In this document: positions 1-9,900 of the stretch, piece by piece
How positions within the stretch are numbered: position 1 is the first letter of the stretch
How the letters are laid out: every line of letters begins with the position of its first letter
Source: Saprospiraceae bacterium
GTDB lineage: Bacteria > Bacteroidota > Bacteroidia > Chitinophagales > Saprospiraceae
Assembly (NCBI GenBank): GCA_025055285.1
Contig: JANWXM010000011.1
Span: 51,131 to 115,130 of the forward strand
Direction: 5' to 3'
DNA length: 64,000 nt
Translations under genes and position numbers: made by a program
Notes under the pieces: generated by a model
Told to the model about the DNA's origin: nothing
The model's input: only the letters and a program-made list of their open reading frames with translations
Database searches by the model: none

Positions 1-843
1 GGTAATGGTCATGTCGTAGGCGGCACCAATGCCAATGCGCGGGTCTATTTGCCAATAGGTCAAAAGGTTAAGCGATTCGCCTAGACCATCACCGCCAGCC
101 CTGTATCCGATGCCCACCGATGCTGTGCGGCGAAACTCTAGACTTAGCGATAGGTCTACGTCAATGGGTGCATTATGGACATAGCGCACGAGGGCTGCTG
201 GCATGAGATTAAAATCGTCGCCTATAGGAATGATGCCCCCCGTTGTGCCATACAGATGCGGCTCTTCGCGTGCTGTGCGCACACCTGGCTCAATGTTGAG
301 GCCAAGGTTGTTGCGCACGATGCGCGGTACTGAAAAGCCAAAGTAAAGCTTTTCTTGAAACGTGCCATAGATGCCTGCGCCGAAGTTGGCCAATGCTTCA
401 TTGACGCGCTTGTTATCGAGTGAAGGGTCATACTGAATGAGGGGATTCGCCTTCGCAAAGTCCATGCTCAACACGCGCAAATTGCCGGATACGCCGATGC
501 GCATGGAAAACTCGTCGCCGTTGATGATATTGTACGAATATGCCGCCGTCAGCTGCATGTCGCGGTGTAGGCCTATTTGGTGGTGCGAGAGCACAGCGCC
601 CACCCCTACGCGTTGCGTAAATACAGGAGCGTGGATGCTTACCTGGGCTGCACGCGGCGCACCTTCCATCTTAAACCACTGGTTGCGATAGATTGCCGTC
701 CCTGTTAGCAAGCCGCGTATGCCTGCGTAAGCAGGGTTATACGACAATTTGTTGTACATGAACTGTGTGTAGCGATGCTCTTGCTGGCCAAACACGACTT
801 GGCCTAGGCACAGGAGGGCGATAAGGAGAAAGTAAGAGCGCAT
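1..843 (-). CDS. PorP/SprF family type IX secretion system membrane protein (C-terminus cut by window edge)
   Basis: Manual reverse-strand translation from ATG at 843: MRSYFLLIALLCLGQVVFGQQEHRYTQFMYNKLSYNPAYAGIRGLLTGTAIYRNQWFKMEGAP..., with the typical 'QFMYNKLSYNPAYAG' N-terminus; open to position 1. Absent from the ORF list because no stop lies inside the window. Confidence 0.9.
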   Translation of the reverse strand, partial: MRSYFLLIALLCLGQVVFGQQEHRYTQFMYNKLSYNPAYAGIRGLLTGTAIYRNQWFKMEGAPRAAQVSIHAPVFTQRVGVGAVLSHHQIGLHRDMQLTAAYSYNIINGDEFSMRIGVSGNLRVLSMDFAKANPLIQYDPSLDNKRVNEALANFGAGIYGTFQEKLYFGFSVPRIVRNNLGLNIEPGVRTAREEPHLYGTTGGIIPIGDDFNLMPAALVRYVHNAPIDVDLSLSLEFRRTASVGIGYRAGGDGLGESLNLLTYWQIDPRIGIGAAYDMTIT

Positions 844-884
844 GGTTTGAGTAATTCGAAGCAGTGGGTTGAAAAATAAGTGGA

Positions 885-924
885 GCATCTTAGCACACCC
901 ATTCTCAGCGGTGTGCTAAGATGC
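885..924 (-). promoter_or_regulatory. Perfect 15-bp inverted repeat (hairpin) between the adhesin and SprF genes
   Basis: GCATCTTAGCACACC (885-899), 10-nt loop, GGTGTGCTAAGATGC (910-924), with no clean T-run afterwards on the minus strand. Confidence 0.8.
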
Positions 925-932
925 AGTGTTTT

Positions 933-3900
933 CTAGCGGAAGATTTCGAGGTAACCTGTTAGCGGCTTGCGGTCAGGTGCCGGCAAGAAATAATAGAAAT
1001 AAGTGCCGTCAGGCAGATGTTGACCTGGGCGACCATTTAACGTGCCGCGCCAAGCCTTAGCTGGGTCGTTGCTGTAGGGTGAAGCTTCATATACTTTATC
1101 TCCCCATTGGTTATAGATAATGAGGCGATTGTTCGGATAAAGTTCTGTGTTTAAACAAGGTATTTCCAAATAGTCATTGATGTTGTCGTCGTTAGGCGTA
1201 ATGATATTTGGAATGTAGGTGCAGAAAGTTTCGCGCACCGTAATAGTTACCACTGCGTCGCTGCACAAATCAGGACAAGCAGCTGAGCAGAGGCGGTAAA
1301 TGAAATTCACTCGCCCGTTGTTTGGGCCAGCCTGGTAAGTGAAAAGACCGTTGCCCAATTCGGTCAGACCAGCCAATGGGCCAACGACAGTTACCGTAAA
1401 GTCATCGGCTTCATAGGTATCGTTAGCCAGCACGTTAAAGCCTTCGAGTTTGCCGATTGTCTCTGCCTCAAAGTCTGGGTCGTCCACTGCTTTAGGTTGC
1501 TTGCCGATGCGCACCAGGGCCGTGTCTTTGGGCGTATAGCAGCCGTTCACGATGGCCTGCACCGTATAGATGCCCGTGAGTTCCGGGGTGAGGTTTTCAA
1601 TGAGCAAATTGTTAGAGTTCGGGTAGGGTGGCTTTGGACCTGTCCAGAGATAAGTTGCTCCTGGGATGACAGGTGTGCTAATGACGATATCGTCGCCAGC
1701 ACAGCCAATTTTATCGCTAATTTGTGGCGCCAAGGGCTGCAGAGGCGACACAACAACAGTGACGGAGCATGCATCGGTGTTGCCTGCAGGATCAGAGGCG
1801 CGGAACGACAAGACATGCGTGCCAATTGGGAAAACTTCTCCGCTTTTGAGACCGCCAGTCTGCTCTACCGTCGGAGCACCGCAGTTATCTGTAGCGCTCG
1901 GTAGACTAAACTTCAGCATAGTGCCGTCGCACGACGCTGTAGCTTGGGCCGAAGTCAAAAATTTGGATGGGTCAGTCTTAATGGCTCCGCTAACGTCTAC
2001 TAAAATAGGTGAAGTTGGACAATTCAGCACCGGCGGGATGCTTTCTGTAACTGTAATGGTAAAAGTAGCTGACGCTGAATATCCTAGCGTATCAATTACT
2101 GTATAAATCACTACGGTAGTACCTACGAAAAAGGTGTCGCCTGGTTTGTGGGTGGCGGTTATCTTGGCTGGGGCACACACACCTGTAGGGGTGGGCGGTA
2201 CCCAAGTAGCAACCGCTGAACAGCCTACAAAGAATTGATTAGCGGGAATATTTTCAAAGCCGAGTGGAGGGCCGATAACTGTGATCTTGAAGGTACATTG
2301 GTCTTTGTTGCCGCTGGGGTCTTCCACCGTTACTTTCACCAACGTGTGGCCCACCGGATAGGTGTCGCCCGGCATCGAAGAGGCCTTGACGGTCGGCGCA
2401 GGCGCGCAGTTGTCGGTAGCCGTCGGCATCTTCCAATTGACCGCGATAGAACAGGCGCCATTGGAATTCACTACCGTGTCTTTCGGGCATCCGCTGAATT
2501 TGGGCGCCACCGTGTCAATGACCGTTACCTTAAAGCTGCAGGCCGCCGTGTTACCCCAAATGTCGGTAGCGGTGTACGTGACTGCGGTTGTTGTCTCCGG
2601 GAATGGCGTGCCAGAAGTATGGCTGCAAGTCAGCGTTACCGGGCTGCAGTTGTCCGAAACCTGCGGCGCCGTCCACGTCGCCACGGCTGTACAGTTGTTG
2701 GTGTACAGGGTGATGTCTTTCGGGCAGGCCACCAGTACGGGGGGGATGCTTTCCTTCACAGTGATGACGAAACTGCACGTCATCTTGTTGCCGGTGGTGT
2801 CCTGAGCAGTATAGGTAATCGTCGTTTGGCCAGTAGGTAGTATACTCCCTGCAGGGATGTTGGGCTTTGGTACGATAGGATAAGTATCGCAAGCATCTAC
2901 TACTTTAGGGTCATCCCAAAAAACTTTTGTTTCACATGTACCGGCAGGTGTAGTTACTGTAAAATCCTTTGGACAGTTGACGAGTTTGGGCGCTGTGGTG
3001 TCGGCTACCGTGATGCGGAACGTGCACGTGGCACTGTTGCCGCTGTCGTCTTTAGCCAAGAAGGACGCAACAATGGTTCCTACGGGAAGCGCTGTGCCAC
3101 TAATTATTGTACCTGCTACGCTGGGTTTAGCGTCGCAATTATCTAACACTTTCGGCGGGTCGAACGTTACGACCTGCGAGCACGTAGCCCCGTTGGCCGG
3201 TACATTCACATTGGGCGGGCAGGTGATGCTAGGCGGCGCCGTGTCTTTAACGGAAATGTTTTGCGTGATTTTCACCGTATTACCGCAATTGTCGGCAGCC
3301 GTCCACTGGCGGCGCAGCAAATAGGTGCCGCTGGATGGAGCACTGACGACGGTTTGGCCTTCGTAGGTGATTTGGACATCAGCATCGCAGTTGTCCGTGG
3401 CTGTCGGTTGTGCGGGTGCGGGCACGGCATCGCAGCTCACCGTGACATCGGCGGGTTTATTGGTGAAAGCTGGCGGTGTCAGGTCGCGCACGAAGATGAG
3501 CTGCTGAGCGGTCTTGGTGTTGCCGCACTCGTCAGTGGCCTGCCAGCGGCGAATGAGCGTATAGGTGTCTGGGCAGTTGCCGTCCACGCGCGTTTCACCT
3601 AAATAATTGAGTGTGGGCGCAAATGTGCAATTGTCGGAGGCTATGGGCGTGGCTACAGCAGGTACGGCACTGCATTCCACCGTGGCATTCGCCGGCACAA
3701 ACGTGAACGTTGGCGGTGTTTTGTCTTGCACCACGACGATCTGCTGAGCCGTCGCGGTGTTGCCGCAATTGTCCGTGGCCAACCAGCGGCGCGTCAGCGT
3801 GTACGTATTCGGGCAAGGGCCATTGCCGCGGTCTTCGCCTAGGAGGGCGATGTTCACGTTGGTGTCGCAGTTGTCCGTAGCCGTAGGGCTGACGACCGGC

Positions 3901-6900
3901 GGTACGCTTTCGCAGCTGACCGTTACGTTGGCCGGCACGGCGGTGAACACTGGCGGAACGAGGTCGCGCACGACAATTTTTTGCAAGGTAGCGGTCGTAT
4001 TGCCGCAGTTGTCGGTGGCCGTCCAGCGGCGCGTCAGTAAGTAAGCGTCTGGGCAGGCGCCGTCGGCGCGTGTTTCGCCATTATAAATGATAGTTACGTT
4101 GGCATCGCAATTGTCTGTAGCAAGAGGTGTGCCTATGGCCGGTACAGCGTCGCAAGAGACAGTTACATCAGCAGGTGCAAAGGTGAACGACGGTGGTTCT
4201 ACATCGCGCACAGTAATAATCTGCTGAGCCGATTGTGTGTTGCCACAGACATCTCTGGCCGTCCAGCGGCGCGTCAGGGTGTAAGTGTCTGGGCAAGGGC
4301 CATTGGCGCGCGTTTCACCGTCGTAAGTTATGCTCACGTTAGCGGCACAGTTGTCGGTTGCCGTAGGCGTACCTACCGCAGGCACGGCAGCACAGCTGAC
4401 CGTCGTGTTGGCTGGGATGAAGGTGAAAACAGGCTTGGTAGTATCTTGGACAGTCAGGCGCTGCTCGGCGATCGCGCTATTGCCACAGTTATCCACCGCT
4501 GTCCAGCGGCGAATGATGACGCCGCCACTGGCGCAGTCCGTGCCGATTTGCAGGTCGGTGGTCAGGCTTATGCTCACGTTGGCGTCGCAGTTGTCCGTAG
4601 CGATAGGATTGGCGATGTTCGGAATGGCGTCGCAGTTAACGGTAGCATCGGGCGGCACAAAGGTGAACACCGGCGGCGCTACGTCGCGCACTGCGATGGT
4701 CTGCAAGGCCGTTGTCGTGTTGCCACAGGCATCGGCAGCCGTCCAGCGGCGCTCGAGCGTGTAGGTATCCGGGCAAGAGCCGTTGAGGCGTGTTTCGCCG
4801 TTGAAAGTGATGGTTACGCTGGCCGTGCAATTATCCGTGGCCGTCGGCGCGCCTACAGCCGGCACGGCTTCGCAGCTGACTGTCAGGTTGACAGGTACGA
4901 AGGTGAAAGCCGGCGCTGTCAAATCTTGCACGGCAATAATCTGCTGGGTTGCAACCGAGTTGCCGCAGTTGTCGGTCGCCGTCCAGCGGCGCGTCAGGGT
5001 GTACGTATTCGGGCAAGGGCCGTCGGCGCGCGTTTCGCCCAAATAGGCAATGCTGACGCTGGGGTCGCAGTTGTCCGTGGCCGTAGGTGTCGCTACTGCC
5101 GGCACGTTTTCGCACGAAACAGTAACATTTGCTGTCACAAAAGTGAAGACGGGCGCTGTCAGGTCGCGCACAGTGATGACTTGCTGTGTTTCTGTGGAAT
5201 TACCGCAGTTATCTGTGGCTGTCCAGCGGCGCGTCAGGGTGTAGGTATCTGGGCAAGGGCCGTCGGTGCGCGTTTCGCCCAAAAAGGCAATAGCTACATT
5301 GGCGTCGCAATTATCTGTTGCAGTAGGGGTATTTAAAGCTGGCACATTTTCACATGACACCGTGACGCTGGCGGGCACAAAAGTGAATACCGGTGCGACA
5401 ATATCGCGTACGGTTAAGACTTGCTGAGTGACCGCGAAATTGCCGCAGTTGTCAGTGGCTCTCCAGCGGCGCGTCAGGGTATAGGTGTCCGGGCAGGGTC
5501 CGTCGGTGCGCGTTTCGCCCAGGTAGGCGATGCTCACGTCGGCGTCGCAGTTGTCAGTGGCCGTAGGTGTTCCCACGGCGGGCACGTTTTCACAGCTGAC
5601 GGTCACATTCGCCGGCACGGCGGTGAATGCCGGCGGCGTCAGGTCGCGCACGGTGATGATTTGCTCGACCGAGCGCGTATTGCCGCACTGGTCGGCGGCC
5701 GTCCAGCGGCGCGTCAGCGTATAGGTGTCCGGGCAGGCGCCGTCGGCGCGCGTTTCGCCCTCGTAGAAAATGTTTACGGTAGCATCGCAGTTGTCCTGGG
5801 CAACGGGCGTTGCCACGGGCGGCACGTTTTCGCAACTAACGGTTACGTGCGGCGGCGAGAAGGTGAACACCGGACGTTTGACATCCTGGACGGTCAGGCG
5901 CTGCTCGGCCGTTTGCGCGTTGCCGCAAGCGTCAGTAGCTGTCCAGCGGCGCACCAGCTCATAGGTGTTGGCGCAGGGGCCATTGAGGCGCGTTTCGCCA
6001 TTATAAGTAATCGTTACCGAACTGGTGCAATTGTCGGAAGCGATAGGCGTGCCCACGGCGGGCACGCTATCGCAGTGCACCGTAGCATTTGCCGGCACGA
6101 AGGTAAATACCGGCGGCTTCAGGTCTTGCACGGTAATGGTTTGCACAGCGGAGGCGGTGTTTGAGCATTTGTCCACCGCCGTCCACTGGCGCTTGAGTGT
6201 GTAAGTATGCGGGCATGGGCCATTCAGGCGCGTCTCGCCGTTGTAGGAGACTAGCACGTCCACGGCACAGTTATCGGTGGCAGTGGGCGTTGCTGGCGTT
6301 GGTATGCTTTCGCAACTAACCGTAATGTCGTTGGGGAAAGAGGTAAAGACGGGCTTCGTCTGGTCGCGCACGGTGATGCGCTGCGATGCTGAAGCGGTAT
6401 TGCCGCAGTTGTCGGTCGCCGTCCAGCGGCGCACCAAGACATACTCGTCGGGACAAGGGCCATTGGTGCGGGTTTCGCCCAAGTAAGCAATGTTAACGCT
6501 GGCGTCACAGTTGTCAGAAGCGCTAGGTTGGCCAGGTGCAGGCACGGCATCGCACGAGACAGTGGCGTCTGGCGGCACGAAAGTAAAAGCCGGCGGCGTT
6601 AGGTCGCGCACGGTAATGACCTGTTCGGCAGTGCGCGTATTGCCACACAGGTCTGTAGCCGTCCAGCGGCGGCGCAGCGTATAGGTGTCATCGCAGGGGC
6701 CGTTGGTGCGCGTTTCGCCGTTGTAGTTGATTTCCACGTCATTGGCGCAGTTATCAGTGGCTTGCGGAAGGCCGGGCGCTGGGATGTTTTCGCAGCTGAC
6801 AGTCGTGTTCGCTGGCACAAAGACAAATACTGGACGTGTGGTATCCTGAACCACCAGCACTTGTTCGGCAATAGCCGTGTTGCCACAGTTATCAGTGGCT

Positions 6901-9900
6901 ATCCAGCGACGCGTTACCGTGCCGCCACTGGCGCAGCTGCCGCTGGTTTGCGTAACGCCGGCAAAGGTGATGGTTACGCTGTTGTCGCAATTGTCGGTGG
7001 CTGCCGGAGAGCCAAGGCTTGGGATGGCCTCGCAGTTCACAGTGGCGTTCGGGGGCACGAACGTAAAGGCCGGTGGATTTATATCCTGTACAGTAATGAT
7101 TTGCTGAGCGCTGGTCGTGTTGCCGCAATTGTCTATGGCTATCCAGCGGCGTACAAGCGTATAGTTGTCGGGGCAAGCGCCATCGAGTCGCGTCTGCCCG
7201 TCGTAGGTTACCGTTACGCTGGCGTCGCAGTTGTCGGTAGCTGCTGCTGTGCCCACGGGCGGTATGGCGCTGCAGCTGACCGTAATGTTTGCCGGCGTTT
7301 GTGTAAAGGTTGGCGGCGTCTGGTCGCGCACTGTAATGACTTGCTCGGCTGTGCGCGTGTTGCCGCACTGGTCGGCGGCTGTCCAGCGGCGCGTCAGAAA
7401 GTACGTATCGGGGCAAGGGCCATTGGTGCGCGTCTGGCCGTCGTAGTTGATGGCAGCCGCGGGCGAGCAGTTGTCGGTAGCCACCGGATTGCCTACGGGC
7501 GGAAGGGCTTCACAGCTGGTGGTCGTGTTGGCCGGCACGAAGGTAAACACCGGCGCTTCCGTATCGCGCACCGTGATGGTTTGGGTCGAAACGGTTGTAT
7601 TGCCACAGGCGTCGGTGGCCTGCCAGCGGCGCAGCAACGCGTAGTTGTTTGGGCAAATGCCGTCGTTGCGCGACTCGCCTAAATACGTTACTGTTACCGA
7701 GGCGGCGCAGTTGTCAGCAGCAGCAGGCGTCGCCTCGGGCGGTATAGCATCGCAGCTCACGGTAGCGTTTGCCGGGAAGTTGGTAAAGGTCGGCGGCGTC
7801 AGGTCGCGGACAGTCAGCACTTGCGTTGCAGAGGCGGTGTTGCCACAGTTGTCCGTAGCCGTCCATCGGCGCGTCAGCGTATAAAAGTTGTGACAGGCGC
7901 CGTCGTTGCGCGTTTCGCCGTCATAGGTAATGCTGACGACGTTGTCACAGTTATCGGTGGCTACGGGGTTGCCCACAATGGGTATGGCATCGCAACTCAC
8001 CGTGGCGTCGGCCGGCACAGAAGTGAAGGCTGGAGGCGTAAAGTCCTGCACGACAATAACTTGCTCGGCAGAGGCTGTGTTTCCGCAGTTGTCGGTAGCG
8101 GTCCAGCGGCGGCGCAAAGTGTAGCTATCGGGGCAGGCGCCATTGGTGCGCGTTTCGCCGTTGTAAACGATGCTGACGCTGACGTCGCAGTTATCAGAAG
8201 CCACAGGAGTACCTACGCCCGGGATAGCACTACAGCTGACTGTTACCGCCGGCGGCACGAAAGTGAACGAAGGGGGCGTACTGTCCTGCACGGTAATGAT
8301 TTGCTCCGCAGTGGCCGTGTTGCCACAGCCATCGGTGGCTATCCAGCGGCGGCGCAAAGTGTAGCTGTCAGGGCAGGCGCCGTCAGTGCGCGTTTCGCCG
8401 TTATAAATGATAGTGATACTGCTGCTGCAATTGTCGGTGGCTGTGGGAATGCCTACGGCAGGTATGGCGTTGCAGCTCACAGCGACATTAGCCGGCACGA
8501 ACGTAAAAGTGGGGGGTAGATTATCTACGACCCGTACGTGCTGCGTAGCCGTGGCGCTGTTGCCCGCGGCGTCAAAGGCTCGATATGTACGCAGCATTTG
8601 AAGCGTGTCGCCGGGGCAGCCACTACCCGCAAGAACAACATCGCTGACATGGACAATGGAGGTAACTCCGCAATTGTCGGAGGCCGACACAGCAGTAAGC
8701 TCAGGCGCTGGGACTGCCGAGAGGCAGGTAATACCTGTCAACGCGGGCAAGTTGTCAGCCGTGGGCGGCTGGGTGTCGTCCACGCGTATAGTAAACGTGC
8801 AGGTCACAGCATTCGCGCCGTCGTCTACTTGATAGGTAACGGTTGTAATGCCGCTGGAAAAGGGCACCTTGTTCGATAGTTGCCCTTCTCCACTGCCAAT
8901 AGTGGCGCCCGTGAGTGTATAGGTGACGCCCACTGTAGGACAGTTGTCGCTGAATGTGGCGTCAATATTGGCTATCAATGTAGTACATGTGCCCGGATTG
9001 GCTACACCTACTGCATTTGGCGGACAAGTTAGCGTTGGCGGTGTATTATCTTGTACTGGAACTTTAAACGTATGCACCCCTGTGCACCCTTTGCTATCGG
9101 TAATGGTTACCGTGTAGGTTCCACCCGGAACGTTTGTCAAATTCCTGGTTTTGGCGCCATTCGACCAGCGATAGGTATAAGGTGCTACACCACCCGAGGG
9201 TGTAAGATTTAAGGCGCCTGTAGGTACATCTAAACACGGAACTGGCGTGGCGGTAGCAGTGGCGGTTATGGGCGTGTTCAACGTGACCACAGCCGACCCT
9301 CCACAGGTTAATAAGTAAGACGGCGTACCATCGTAGGGCGTAAAAATCGCCGACATCTCCACGCGGTAACTGCTTGTCTTTGTCGGTGTAACAACATGAG
9401 GGCCTTTGCCCTGTCCAATATTAGGTGACCACAGAATACTGTAGTTGAGATCTCCGCTAGTAATTACACTAAGGCGCACCGTATCACCTGGCTGGCAAAT
9501 GGTGCCATCGTTGGGAACGCCCGAATTTTCAGCGGTAACAACGTAAGCGTTACAACATATTCCTGCGCGAGTAACGCAACCTGCATTATTGACATCCGAA
9601 AAGGCATGTGGCGCAGTAAGGCCGTTGCAGTCTACCACCTTTATTGTATCGAAATAAAGCGCTCGAAAAGAGTTACAATCTGGTGCATTGCTCGATTTTG
9701 GACGAAACTTTCCCCCGTTGATCAGCACTACTTTAGCACGGTCGCCCAATTTCAAATAGGCATTAGCTGTCCATTGAATGGTGCCGCCATCTACTAGCAA
9801 AAGCCCTTCAAAAGGCACAAAGCCAATGAGTGGCTCGTAGTTGACATTTACTAAAAAAGAGTCTCGAATAATGATAGTGTCTGTCCCTGGCGGACAACTT

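Noticed and set aside
3231-8510. Regular repeat spacing as a CRISPR array
   Set aside because: 240-bp period, fully coding, no short identical repeat with unique spacers.
4233-8601. Long plus-strand ORFs (up to 367 aa) and many 64-aa ORFs spaced by 240 bp
   Set aside because: Antisense shadows of the 240-bp repeat array; periodic because the sense-strand repeats are in register. They lack domain-like composition.
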